Part shown: one piece after another, positions 1 through 7,733 of the stretch | How positions within the stretch are numbered: position 1 is the stretch's first letter | How the letters are laid out: every line of letters begins with the position of its first letter | Assembly (NCBI GenBank): GCA_944351415.1 | Contig: CALVPQ010000013.1 | Location: 1 to 42,126, forward strand | Direction of reading: 5' to 3' | Length of the DNA stretch: 42,126 bases | Source of the DNA: an uncultured Clostridia bacterium | Lineage (GTDB): Bacteria > Bacillota > Clostridia > Christensenellales > UBA1242 | Position numbers and translations under genes: made by a program | The notes under the pieces: model-generated | Databases searched by the model: none | Told to the model about the DNA's origin: nothing | The model's input: only the letters and a program-made list of their open reading frames with translations

Positions 1-540
1 TTTTTCCCCTTTCTTTTTTAATTTTTCTGCATATTTTTCAATATTATCTTTAATAACTTTGATTGCTTCTTTATGCCCCCTTAATGCTTCAACATTCACT
101 TTTTTGTTTTCAAGTTGTTTATATACCGTTAAAAAATGCTTAAGTTCGTCGGCTAGATGTTTTGGAAGTTCAGAAATATCTTTATACTCATTATATTGTG
201 GGTCTGAAAATGGTATTGCTATAATTTTTTCATCATGTTCATTTCTATCTGTCATGGCAACAACTCCAATCGGATAACATCGAACCAAAGAAAGTCTTGC
301 AAGAGGTTGAGAACATAGCACAAAAACATCAAGCGGGTCGTCATCTTCACTGATGGTAAGTGGAATAAATCCATAATTCATTGGATAGTTTGTGCTAGTA
401 TAAAGCACTCTATCCATAATAAGCATACCTGTTTCTTTGTCAAGTTCATATTTTGTTTTATCACCCTGCTGAATTTCAATACATGCAACAAAATCTTCTG
501 GAGTTATTCTTTTAGGGTCTATATCTGTCCAAATATTCAT
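1..540 (-). CDS. ppa: Inorganic pyrophosphatase, family I (3' end cut by window edge)
   Basis: Hydrolyses pyrophosphate to two phosphates in the cytosol, pulling biosynthetic reactions forward. The reverse-strand reading begins MNIWTDIDPKRITPEDF and runs open for 180 residues to the window edge without a stop. Visible family I features are the NYPMNYGFIP strand, the metal-binding acidic motif DDDPLDVFV, and the later KIIAIPFSDPQYNEY segment (the K-x-IA-P-x-x-D type motif). The length already matches the family's 170-220 residues, so only a few C-terminal residues should be missing. An AGGAG Shine-Dalgarno lies 6-10 bases before the ATG at 540. The Lys-rich C-terminus is unremarkable for an AT-rich genome. 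Identification is by motif recognition; confidence is high. Confidence 0.95.
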   Translation of the reverse strand, partial: MNIWTDIDPKRITPEDFVACIEIQQGDKTKYELDKETGMLIMDRVLYTSTNYPMNYGFIPLTISEDDDPLDVFVLCSQPLARLSLVRCYPIGVVAMTDRNEHDEKIIAIPFSDPQYNEYKDISELPKHLADELKHFLTVYKQLENKKVNVEALRGHKEAIKVIKDNIEKYAEKLKKKGEK

Positions 541-558
541 AACTTCTCCTTTTAAAAG

Positions 559-586
559 TTTATCATACAGAAACTATTACTGTCAA
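559..586 (-). promoter_or_regulatory. Probable sigma-A promoter of ppa
   Basis: On the minus strand TTGACA (581-586) is followed after 16 bases by GATAAA (559-564), about 20 bases before the ppa start codon. The -35 is perfect and the -10 is weak. The rest of the 205-base gap to the next gene holds no ORF that I can support. Confidence 0.55.
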
Positions 587-745
587 ATTAAATAACTTAT
601 CTAAAGGAGTTTTTTGTTAAAACTTCACTAAAGTGTGAGCATTAGCACCTTAATGTGCATAAATAAATATGTGGGAGTTACAAATAAATCAAATTTTAAT
701 TTTACAACCATATTTTAAATTAAAATAATATATAAAGGAGTTCTT

Positions 746-1780
746 ATGGCAAACGAAGATTATTACATAGGGGCAAATGATGAGCATGGTGTTAATCCAC
801 CCACCCTTGGGAAACGCACACCTTTTTTACCACAACTTGGCAGGCAAATATATGAAAATGAATTTAATAGAGCTGCTAAAAATAAGTTTATCGAGGCTTG
901 CATGAGACAGGATTTTTCTGTTTACGATGTTAAAAGTGAATTTCAAGATATTTCTATATCTGAGAGAGTAAGGCGAATTAATTCTCAGAATCTTACCTTA
1001 CTTGTTACTTTTGCTTATAATGCTTTTGGAGAGGAATTTAGCTCAGTTTCAGGGCTTGAAACATACTATTCATTATCAAATCCTAAACCTGAAGAAAGTA
1101 GAATGCTTGCAGAAGATTTATACAATCGTCTTATTGAAGGAACAGAACAAAATGGTCGTGGTGTTAAAACTTTAGATGTTGGAGTTCTTTCTTCTGTTAA
1201 TTGTGTTTCTGCCCTGATTGAAGCTGGGTTTATGACAAATCTACGTGAAGCCCAACTTATGATAAACCCCCTTTTTGTTACCGAGGTTGGTGAAGAGGCT
1301 TGCCATGGTGTTTGTGATTATCTTAATGTTGAATACATTCCACGTGACAATTTGAATAATTATCCGCTTTTGAGAAATGGAAGTAATAATAATTTTGTTT
1401 ATCTTTTACAATTTATTTTAAGTAATGACTATGATTATAATCTAAATATAGATGGCATCTTTGGAAACAACACACTTAATGCGGTAAGAGATTTCCAACG
1501 AGTAAACTCACTTACTGATGATGGACTTGTTGGTAATAACACTTGGAGAACACTTCTTACTCTTCCGCCACAACCACTGCTGAGGCTAAATTCTCGCGGT
1601 GCTTATGTGAAATTTTTGCAACAACTACTTGAAAGTAATTTATATCCTGTTGGCAGTATTGATGGAATATTTGGCTCTCGCACAGAAAGTGCTGTTCGAG
1701 CTTTTCAATCAGCTAAAGGGCTTTCAATTGATGGTGTAGTTGGAACTAATACTTGGAATGCTCTTACAAATTCACTCTAA
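746..1780 (+). CDS. Amidase_3-like protein with two C-terminal peptidoglycan-binding domains; zinc site looks degenerate
   Basis: The first ~190 residues follow the N-acetylmuramoyl-L-alanine amidase (Amidase_3) pattern: DEHG (His14) for the usual GHGG, GKRTP, YENEFN (Glu37), and LIEAGFMTN containing the catalytic-type Glu159. The S-I-H-x-N-A motif that supplies the third zinc ligand reads TFAYNA (88-93), so the histidine position is Ala90. Residues ~205-272 and ~275-344 are two PG_binding_1 repeats, each with the IDGIFG...AV..FQ...L..DG.VG..TW signature. There is no signal peptide or membrane segment, so export is unexplained. AAAGGAG lies 8 bases before the ATG. Known: the family cuts the amide bond between muramic acid and the stem peptide. 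Inferred: this copy may bind wall without cutting it, or use another ligand. Confidence 0.85.
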   Translation: MANEDYYIGANDEHGVNPPTLGKRTPFLPQLGRQIYENEFNRAAKNKFIEACMRQDFSVYDVKSEFQDISISERVRRINSQNLTLLVTFAYNAFGEEFSSVSGLETYYSLSNPKPEESRMLAEDLYNRLIEGTEQNGRGVKTLDVGVLSSVNCVSALIEAGFMTNLREAQLMINPLFVTEVGEEACHGVCDYLNVEYIPRDNLNNYPLLRNGSNNNFVYLLQFILSNDYDYNLNIDGIFGNNTLNAVRDFQRVNSLTDDGLVGNNTWRTLLTLPPQPLLRLNSRGAYVKFLQQLLESNLYPVGSIDGIFGSRTESAVRAFQSAKGLSIDGVVGTNTWNALTNSL

Positions 1781-1801
1781 AATATATCAATCTAAATAAA
1801 A

Positions 1802-1827
1802 AAAAGTATATTTTAAAATATACTTTT
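1802..1827 (+). terminator. Perfect 26-bp palindrome after the amidase-like gene
   Basis: AAAAGTATATTTT is followed directly by its exact reverse complement, 22 bases past the stop codon. It probably folds as a hairpin with T-rich flanks and acts as a terminator for the upstream gene. It could also serve the opposing gene at 1946-2275. Confidence 0.6.
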
Positions 1828-1945
1828 CTTTGTTAGTTTAATATAAATAAACATTATAAAATCCTTATTTCTTAACTAAGCACTATACTCGTAATTTATT
1901 TTATTTGTTGTTAATAAATACAAGTTTTTTAAACGACATTTTTGC

Positions 1946-2275
1946 TTACTTTATCGGAAAAACATATCTTCGGATTCCATTTTTTATTGAACTATAATGG
2001 CCACCAAAGGAAGATATAATATTTGTCATTCTATAATTTTCTTCAGGAATTTCAAATTCAATTATTTTGATGCCCTTTTCTTTTAAGATTTGAATTAGTT
2101 TTGAAAATAGAATTTTACCATATCCATTTGACCTCAAAGCCTCATAGACAAATATTTCTACTGGATTTACATTTGTATTATATATATAGCCATAACCAAG
2201 TTCTTTCTCTCCATCTTTTAGAATATATTTTTCTGCATTTTCCTTATCACTTTTTTGGCATTTTAACAACTCCAT
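1946..2275 (-). CDS. Small GNAT-family N-acetyltransferase
   Basis: A 109-residue protein with the core of the GNAT fold: a strand with YGYIYN, then EIFVYEALRSNGYGKILFSKL. Here R-S-N-G-Y-G is the acetyl-CoA pyrophosphate loop (Q/R-x-x-G-x-G/A), followed by KIIEFEIPEENYRMTNIISSFG. It is at the short end for the family and lacks much of the N-terminal substrate-binding half. The start is set by AAAGGAG overlapping the end of the upstream gene, 12 bases away, so it is the second gene of a two-gene operon with the 290-residue protein. Substrate unknown. Confidence 0.8.
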   Translation of the reverse strand: MELLKCQKSDKENAEKYILKDGEKELGYGYIYNTNVNPVEIFVYEALRSNGYGKILFSKLIQILKEKGIKIIEFEIPEENYRMTNIISSFGGHYSSIKNGIRRYVFPIK

Positions 2276-2287
2276 TATCTACTCCTT

Positions 2288-3160
2288 TTAGTTGACTTCT
2301 ACTTCGCCATCATAGAAATATTCATTATATATTTCTTGTAAATTTTGCTTAAAAAATTCTTTAAAACTTGCATATTTACCTAAATTTTTATTTACATAAT
2401 CAATAAATTGTGTTTTATCTAATTTAGAAAAAGAATTACCCTTTAAAAATTTTGACATTTCGTTTCTTAATAGATTTACAAGTTGTTTTTCACTTAATAG
2501 AACTGACTTCTCTCCATTTAATTCAACAAAAACATTGCCTGTATTCTTGCCTTCATTGTTATATTGCTGTCTTATATCAATATCACTATCATAATACATT
2601 GCTAGTCTTTGTAGTAAAAACCAAGCATAAGTTTTTGTGAAATCAATCTGGCGAACCACTGTTTCTATGGTATATTTATCTTTTAATATTTTATAACCCA
2701 TTGTATCTTTCTTGTCAAGCTCAGACAGCTCTTTTAGATAGTGGGCTTTTAAAACGTGCAAACGATGTAGACCATTGCTATCAATAACAAATTTACCTTT
2801 ATCAGCTTCTAGTAGATATATAGGGTCTCTTGTGAAACTATCTGAAAGTCTATAGACAACCTCATCTGTAGAAAGATTTAGCAGATTAAGCGACCTTGTG
2901 GAATAACTAGTTCCATCTTCGTCATAGAAATATGACATATTGTCGATAATATTGGTGTTATCCAATCTCATTGTATTGTAGTTATAACCAACAATATTGG
3001 CAATATAAACTTTCTTTTTCTCTTCATCTTTACCAATAAAATAACTGTGAACTATATCGTTAACATCTCTCGATGACTTTACCCCTAGTTCACATTTCTT
3101 TTTTAAGACATTCATATTAATGTCATGCTTCTTTAAAAACTTCAATATTGTGTTATTCAT
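2288..3160 (-). CDS. Unknown 290-residue protein with a ParB-box-like motif
   Basis: I do not recognise a characterised family. The middle of the protein reads FVIDSNGLHRLHVLKAHYLKE (about residues 127-147), which resembles the G-x-H-R box of ParB/sulfiredoxin-fold proteins (a glycine, then HR, then a helix). No helix-turn-helix is evident. The C-terminal ~90 residues are Lys/Asn/Phe-rich and predicted mostly helical. The annotated ATG has no properly spaced Shine-Dalgarno and lies only 6 bases after a consensus -10, so the mRNA may be leaderless. The alternative start is Met16 (3115), with a weak AAGAAG. A GNAT gene follows 12 bases after the stop and is probably co-transcribed. Confidence 0.65.
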   Translation of the reverse strand: MNNTILKFLKKHDINMNVLKKKCELGVKSSRDVNDIVHSYFIGKDEEKKKVYIANIVGYNYNTMRLDNTNIIDNMSYFYDEDGTSYSTRSLNLLNLSTDEVVYRLSDSFTRDPIYLLEADKGKFVIDSNGLHRLHVLKAHYLKELSELDKKDTMGYKILKDKYTIETVVRQIDFTKTYAWFLLQRLAMYYDSDIDIRQQYNNEGKNTGNVFVELNGEKSVLLSEKQLVNLLRNEMSKFLKGNSFSKLDKTQFIDYVNKNLGKYASFKEFFKQNLQEIYNEYFYDGEVEVN

Positions 3161-3166
3161 GTAATT

Positions 3167-3195
3167 ATTATATATCCTTTAGAACATTTTGTCAA
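3167..3195 (-). promoter_or_regulatory. Perfect consensus sigma-A promoter abutting a start codon
   Basis: Minus strand: TTGACA (3190-3195), 17-base spacer, TATAAT (3167-3172). The ATG of the 290-residue protein begins 6 bases after the -10, about where transcription should start. Confidence 0.85.
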
Positions 3196-3291
3196 TACAA
3201 ATATTGTCTGGCAAAAGTCCCCAAAAAGCTATTTTAAGGCTCTATAAAAATTTCTTTGTTACTATTTTTTTGATTGTCCATAACTTCATAC

Positions 3292-3714
3292 TTAATCTTT
3301 TTTGTATCTTTCCCAGCCCCACCAGCCTGGCATTATATCAATAAGTTTTACAGTTTTTCTTGTTTCATAGTCCATTAAAATTTCCATATCTTTGTTCTTA
3401 TCAGATAGTTGCAAGAAAAATTCTCTACATGCTCCACAAGGCATTCCGCCATTTTCTTTTGGTGGTTTATCCCTAAATGCAATTAACCTTTTTACAACTG
3501 TCTGCCCACTTTGTATATACATATTAAGAGCGGCAACCCTTTCTGCACATAAGGCAATAACTCCGCTTGCCCCTTCTATACAAAATCCAGTGTATATCCT
3601 TCCATCTTCAGCCTCTATTGCACACACAACATGATGAGCATCAATAAATGGTGAAACTTGAGTAGGATAATATTCCTTCTTAGCTGCTTCATACAATTTT
3701 TCCCATGAGTCCAT
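3292..3714 (-). CDS. Cytidine deaminase-family enzyme
   Basis: A 140-residue protein of the zinc-dependent cytidine deaminase fold. The zinc and proton-shuttle motif is CAER (Cys56, Glu58), preceded by GFCIEGAS in place of the usual N-V-E-N-A-S. The second zinc motif is PCGACRE (Cys93, Cys96). The length is normal for tetrameric Cdd (130-140 residues). The altered NVENAS equivalent and the W-rich tail (PGWWGWERY) mean that the substrate could be cytidine/deoxycytidine or another aminated base, as in blasticidin-S deaminase relatives. AAGGAG is 8-9 bases before the ATG. It appears to be a single-gene unit with its own promoter. Confidence 0.85.
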   Translation of the reverse strand: MDSWEKLYEAAKKEYYPTQVSPFIDAHHVVCAIEAEDGRIYTGFCIEGASGVIALCAERVAALNMYIQSGQTVVKRLIAFRDKPPKENGGMPCGACREFFLQLSDKNKDMEILMDYETRKTVKLIDIMPGWWGWERYKKD

Positions 3715-3734
3715 AATTTTATCTCCTTATTTTT

Positions 3735-3762
3735 ATTTTAACATATTTATTCTATATTGCAA
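3735..3762 (-). promoter_or_regulatory. Probable promoter of the deaminase gene
   Basis: Minus strand TTGCAA (3757-3762), 16-base spacer, TAAAAT (3735-3740), about 20 bases before the ATG. Confidence 0.5.
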
Positions 3763-3840
3763 AATGATATAATTAAAATAAATCAGTTTTGCCACCTATT
3801 TGCAACTTACTGATAAATAATGTAAAGCTTTGCAAAATCC

Positions 3841-4326
3841 TTAAAAAGCTAATTCGTATTTATAGTAATCAAAGCCATAGTTTGATTTGCCTAAGCCATA
3901 ATTTTTAAAACCAACTTTTTCATACATTTTCATTGCAGAAATATTTTTTGTGCAAACATGAAACTGCATGCCATCAGCACCTCTATTCTTTGCTTCGTCA
4001 ATAAGTCTGTTCATGAAATAACTTCCTATCCCCTTCCCTTGATAATCAGGACTCACACAAATTCTTGCAACACCTAGTGGACTTTTTAATTGAATTACCC
4101 AATTTTCTTTGCTATCATCATTTATTCCCAAAAAACTGACTGCAACACATTCGCCTTTTGAATTTTTTAAAAGATAAAGTTCTGAATTTTTTATATCACT
4201 TATAATAAGTTCTTTGCTTGGATAATTTTCGTCCCAAGTGGTAAATGTTGTTTCTATAACCTTTTTATAAAGCTCTAAGATTGACGATAAATCTTCAATA
4301 GTGGCCTTTTGAAAAACTAGTTTCAT
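3841..4326 (-). CDS. GNAT-family N-acetyltransferase
   Basis: A full-length 161-residue GNAT protein. Motif A is ARICVSPDYQGKGIGSYFMNRLIDEAKNRG, with Q-G-K-G-I-G as the acetyl-CoA loop. Motif B is NISAMKMYEKVGF, the usual N-x-x-A-x-x-x-Y-x-x-x-G-F. The architecture is like RimI/PhnO-type enzymes; the substrate cannot be read from sequence. The start is supported by GGGAG 7 bases upstream. A perfect 7-1-7 inverted repeat lies about 30 bases before the start and may be an operator. It runs in the same direction as the ABC transporter pair upstream, separated by 81 bases. Confidence 0.88.
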   Translation of the reverse strand: MKLVFQKATIEDLSSILELYKKVIETTFTTWDENYPSKELIISDIKNSELYLLKNSKGECVAVSFLGINDDSKENWVIQLKSPLGVARICVSPDYQGKGIGSYFMNRLIDEAKNRGADGMQFHVCTKNISAMKMYEKVGFKNYGLGKSNYGFDYYKYELAF

Positions 4327-4355
4327 AACTCTCCCTCTTGATATACCATATATTT

Positions 4356-4370
4356 TTAGAATAATTCTAA
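4356..4370. promoter_or_regulatory. 7-1-7 inverted repeat, candidate Fur/PerR-family operator
   Basis: TTAGAAT-A-ATTCTAA is a perfect 15-bp hyphenated palindrome between the ABC permease stop and the GNAT start. The 7-1-7 layout and 13 of 15 bases match the published PerR box TTATAATnATTATAA. It could alternatively be part of a weak hairpin ending the ABC operon. Confidence 0.45.
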
Positions 4371-4407
4371 TATTTTAAAATACATACTCTGCAAAGTTTT
4401 ATTAAGT

Positions 4408-5334
4408 TTACTTATTTGCAAACTTTTTATGTTTCTTTCTTTTCTTTAAACCATTTATAAGCAAAAAAATTCCGAGTAAGACTATTGTTGAAATTGTTAT
4501 CACCAAAACCAAACCAGGCATTGAAACCTCGCTTCCAAAAAAGGATAATTTTACATCAAAACTGCTGGCAATTCCTTCAATCATTCCTTGTGGTAAAGTT
4601 TTTCCCATTTCATTTAATATGCCATTTAAAAAACCATATCTAAATAGAACTGTTGCATAAGTTCCTGGAAGAAGCGACACAAAATTTTGCATACCTTGCC
4701 CCATCATACTAATTGGCATATACGCCCCACAAATAAAGCCATACAAAGCAGATACAAGGGTGCAAACACCACTGACTACACCCTGTGAGTGTGTGAAAGT
4801 CCAAATAATATTTGCAAGTATTGTTCCAAAAAGAGAAGTTATTATTATGTTAAACAAAATTAAGAGAAAATCAACAAATGTTATATAAAACCCCACAAAA
4901 GCAAGGTAAATTAATCCAATTACCAGCAAAACAAGTGCAATAATAAGTGTGGAGAATAAATTTGATAGCACATAACTTAATTGAAGAGTGCTTTTCTTAA
5001 CAGGTGATACAATAAAATCAACGTTTGCCTTGTTTATCTTATCAATTACCATCATTCCAGAGCAGAAGGCAACAGTAATACATGAGGTTGCGAGAACGGA
5101 AGAAAACAACCAACCACCTGTAAAGGCATCAATAAGACTTTGGTCTAATTCAAAGCCAGCAGTAATGGAAAGCAATCTGTCTTGATAAGTTGATTTAAGA
5201 AAGGCAATAAAAAGAAGGAGTAGAATAAGTGGTGTTATCAAAGAAACTAAGAAGGTCATTTTATCTTTAAAATATAGCTTTATGTTTCGAAGTGTTAAAT
5301 AAGCAAGTTTTTTTAGCTCTGATTGTTTACTCAT
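4408..5334 (-). CDS. ABC-2 type transporter permease
   Basis: A 308-residue integral membrane subunit of a two-component exporter. Six hydrophobic segments can be counted (about residues 29-47, 73-96, 117-150, 153-180, 185-208 and 277-298). The N-terminus is Lys-rich (SELKKLAYLTLRNIKLYFKDK), as in the DrrB/NodJ family, and a KKRKKHKKF tail faces the cytosol. A long outside loop lies between the last two segments. Its ATG overlaps the TGA of the ATPase gene (ATGA), with AAAGGAG inside the ATPase gene, so the two are translationally coupled. Substrate unknown; relatives export drugs, antibiotics or surface lipids. Confidence 0.9.
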   Translation of the reverse strand: MSKQSELKKLAYLTLRNIKLYFKDKMTFLVSLITPLILLLLFIAFLKSTYQDRLLSITAGFELDQSLIDAFTGGWLFSSVLATSCITVAFCSGMMVIDKINKANVDFIVSPVKKSTLQLSYVLSNLFSTLIIALVLLVIGLIYLAFVGFYITFVDFLLILFNIIITSLFGTILANIIWTFTHSQGVVSGVCTLVSALYGFICGAYMPISMMGQGMQNFVSLLPGTYATVLFRYGFLNGILNEMGKTLPQGMIEGIASSFDVKLSFFGSEVSMPGLVLVITISTIVLLGIFLLINGLKKRKKHKKFANK

Positions 5335-6245
5335 ACATGCTCCTTTAATTCTTTTCCTGTTACTGCCAAAAACACATCGTCCATTGAGCCTTTCACAATT
5401 TCAATATCTTTAAAAAGTGTGTTATATTTAACAAGAAAATTTTTTGCTTTTTCTGTGTTTTTAAATTTTATTTCTAAAGATTTTTTATCTTTTTTATAAG
5501 GAATATTGGTTTTATCTAGAATTTCAAAAATCTTTTCATCATATTTGTATGCTTTAATATAGTCGCTAGCATATTTATTTTTTAAAGTTAAAGGCGAACC
5601 TTCAGCAACAATTTTTCCGCTATCAATAATAACCACATTATCTGCAATACTTGCTTCTTCCATATAGTGTGTTGTTAAAAGCACGGTTAAATTTGTTTCT
5701 CTTCTTAATTTGTTAATCATATCCCAAACAAGTTTTCGTGTTTTAGGGTCAAGCCCAGTTGTTGGCTCATCAAGAATTAAAATTTTTGGCTTATGAAGAA
5801 GTGCTCTTACAATATCCACCTTCCTCTTTTGTCCGCCACTTAATTTATTTAGTTGCTTTTTTATAATCTCTTGAAGTTCAAGCTTCTCGGTAAAAAATTT
5901 AAGGTTCTCTTCAAACTCTTTTTTACTCATTCCATAGAGCATTGCTCTGTATTTTAGATTATCATAAACAGACAAGTTTTTGTCAAGCACAGATGACTGA
6001 AAAACAATACCGATGCTAGGTAGAATTTTAGAAATTTCATCAATTGAAAAACCATTTACAAAACATTCTCCGCTATCTTTTGTAAGCACACCGACAAGTA
6101 TATTTATTGTTGTGCTTTTCCCTGCCCCATTAAGTCCCAAGAAAGCAAAAAGGTCCCCCTCTTCCACAGAAAATGAAATCCCATCAACCGCCTTTGTGCT
6201 ACCAAAGTGTTTCTTTAAGTTTTTTATTTCTATAATATGCATCAT
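5331..6245 (-). CDS. ABC transporter ATP-binding protein (DrrA-type)
   Basis: A 304-residue nucleotide-binding subunit that powers the permease encoded next to it. Walker A is GLNGAGKST (37-45), Q-loop FQSS (~82), signature LSGGQ (135-139), Walker B ILILDEP (155-161), D-loop GLDP, and switch His in TTHYMEEA. The C-terminal ~85 residues form the extra domain seen in DrrA/NatA-like proteins. It is the first gene of a two-gene operon. Its start follows AAAGGG and a TGGACA-N17-TATCAT promoter just downstream of tRNA-Ser. Either of two adjacent ATGs could be used. Confidence 0.93.
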   Translation of the reverse strand: MMHIIEIKNLKKHFGSTKAVDGISFSVEEGDLFAFLGLNGAGKSTTINILVGVLTKDSGECFVNGFSIDEISKILPSIGIVFQSSVLDKNLSVYDNLKYRAMLYGMSKKEFEENLKFFTEKLELQEIIKKQLNKLSGGQKRKVDIVRALLHKPKILILDEPTTGLDPKTRKLVWDMINKLRRETNLTVLLTTHYMEEASIADNVVIIDSGKIVAEGSPLTLKNKYASDYIKAYKYDEKIFEILDKTNIPYKKDKKSLEIKFKNTEKAKNFLVKYNTLFKDIEIVKGSMDDVFLAVTGKELKEHV

Positions 6246-6270
6246 AAAAACCCTTTATTTAATTGAAATT

Positions 6271-6299
6271 ATGATACCATAAAATTGCCTTTTTGTCCA
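6271..6299 (-). promoter_or_regulatory. Probable promoter of the ABC operon
   Basis: Minus strand TGGACA (6294-6299), 17-base spacer, TATCAT (6271-6276), about 25 bases before the ATPase start. Confidence 0.55.
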
Positions 6300-6301
6300 C
6301 T

Positions 6302-6332
6302 AAAAAAACGCGCCAAAAGAATTTGGAACGTT
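6302..6332 (-). terminator. Terminator-like hairpin after tRNA-Ser
   Basis: Read on the minus strand: AACG-TT-CCAAA, loop TTCT, TTTGG-CG-CGTT, then a T run. The 2x2 internal loop makes it imperfect, but the position, 12 bases after the tRNA's CCA, suits a terminator. Confidence 0.5.
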
Positions 6333-6343
6333 GAAAGAGTTGT

Positions 6344-6434
6344 TGGCGGAGACGGTGGGATTCGAACCCACGTGCCATTTGCATGACAAACGCATTTCGA
6401 GTGCGTCCCAGTGCGACCACTTTGGTACATCTCC
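6344..6434 (-). tRNA. tRNA-Ser (anticodon CGA), CCA encoded
   Basis: The acceptor stem GGAGATG pairs with CGTCTCC (one G-T pair). The anticodon arm is ACGCA-CTCGAAA-TGCGT, giving anticodon CGA for UCG codons. A long variable arm follows, as expected for class II serine tRNA. The T arm is GTGGG-TTCGAAT-CCCAC. The discriminator base is G and CCA is encoded at 6344-6346. Confidence 0.96.
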
Positions 6435-6803
6435 TTATATCTTTGCATTTTACCTTGTTTGCAAAGCTCATTTAAAATTTTCAAAAAATAGTCTTAATAA
6501 TTTTGAAAAATTTTTCTAAACTTTGAGGTTATAAAAATATAAAAGTGCGACTACATATAATCTTATCAAGATAAAATTTACTATTATTCAATATGTGTTT
6601 AGCACAATTAGGCTTATATATTTGATAGGTTTATATGTAAATTTGAGATTTTATAGTAAAATGCTTCTTTATTTTATCATATTTATACCCATTTATCAAC
6701 TAAATTGGTAAATTCATTTTGTTTTATTTTAAATTTAGAATATAATATTTTATAGATTTATGCTATAATAGGCTATAAAAAACTTTACTTAAAAGGAAAT
6801 GCT
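6435..6803. other. Intergenic region between divergent tRNA-Ser and nucleoside hydrolase
   Basis: 369 very AT-rich bases. Apart from the extended -10 at 6761-6769 and an AAAAGGA ribosome site before 6804, I see no gene, repeat or convincing hairpin here. Confidence 0.6.
6761..6769 (+). promoter_or_regulatory. Extended -10 promoter of the nucleoside hydrolase gene
   Basis: TGCTATAAT (extended TGn plus a perfect -10 at 6764-6769), with no good -35 at the usual distance. The same nine bases occur before ychF at 33301-33309. Confidence 0.6.
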
Positions 6804-7733
6804 ATGAGAAAACATAAAGTTATAATTGATACCGACCCTGGCGTGGACGATAGCGCTTGCCTTGCTTTCGCATTTTTTGATAAAAGGCTTGATATAAAAC
6901 TTTTGACAACTGTATCTGGTAACGTGAATATTAAATTTGTTACTAGAAATCTTTTGCATCTCCTTGACAGGTTTAACGTTGACTTCCCTGTTGCTGTGGG
7001 AAGTGATAAGCCCCTTGTAAGAGAGAGAAAAAGTGCTGAATACATACATTCTGCATCTGGTATGGGTGGATATACACCACCAAAAGAAGTTCATCATAAA
7101 CCTATAAAGGAAGATGCAATTGAAGCTATGTATAAAGTTTTAAAAGAAGGTAATGGAGATATTTCCATTATTGCCCTTGGCCCACAAACTAATGTTGCTA
7201 GACTTCTTACAAAGCACCCAGATATTATAAGTAAAATCCCACGCATAGTTTTTATGGGTGGCTCTCCTTATGGTGTTCCTGGGTTCTCTGACCATATATC
7301 TTTTAATATATCATCTGACCCTGAGGCTTTTAAGATTGTTCTTGATAGCAAAATACCACTTGTTATGATTCCTTATGATATGGGTAGACGTGAAGCATAT
7401 TTGCCTGAAGACTTTGTTTATCAACTTCGTGACACAAATGATTTTGGGAACTTTTTATATCTTATGTATAGCACATATTGGGAGCCTAAATTCCCCGATA
7501 AAAGAATTGCAACTAACGATACCTGTGCATACCTTTATCTTGCATACCCACATCTATTTACTTGCAAACGTGTTGAAGTTGACGTTGATTTAGTTGATGT
7601 GCCTGGCAAAACTTTTGTTAAATTTGAAAAAAATGGTCATGTTATTTTAACAGTTAAAATAAAAAGAAAAAAATTTTTAAAATTTTATCTAAATAAAGTT
7701 AAAAAAATAGGAAAAATATTAGAAAAAAGATAA
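6804..7733 (+). CDS. Inosine/uridine-preferring nucleoside hydrolase family protein
   Basis: Members hydrolyse the N-glycosidic bond of ribonucleosides in the cytosol for base salvage. The calcium-binding N-terminal signature is VIIDTDPGVDD (6-16). Family landmarks follow: SGN (Asn40), His82 in IHSASGMGG, ALGPQTN (124-130) and IVFMGGS (148-154). Two positions differ from the characterised enzymes. The E-F-N substrate motif is S-F-N (166-168), and the H-D pair near the C-terminus is N-D (238-239), so the leaving-group histidine is absent. The 309-residue length is normal. It may act on another ribosyl compound or be weak on nucleosides. AAAAGGA precedes the ATG by about 6 bases, and a strong terminator follows at once. 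Confidence 0.88.
   Translation: MRKHKVIIDTDPGVDDSACLAFAFFDKRLDIKLLTTVSGNVNIKFVTRNLLHLLDRFNVDFPVAVGSDKPLVRERKSAEYIHSASGMGGYTPPKEVHHKPIKEDAIEAMYKVLKEGNGDISIIALGPQTNVARLLTKHPDIISKIPRIVFMGGSPYGVPGFSDHISFNISSDPEAFKIVLDSKIPLVMIPYDMGRREAYLPEDFVYQLRDTNDFGNFLYLMYSTYWEPKFPDKRIATNDTCAYLYLAYPHLFTCKRVEVDVDLVDVPGKTFVKFEKNGHVILTVKIKRKKFLKFYLNKVKKIGKILEKR

Noticed and set aside
5331..5334. Recoded TGA (Mycoplasma-type code)
   Set aside because: TGA clearly ends the ATPase gene and rlmB, and Trp is TGG throughout.
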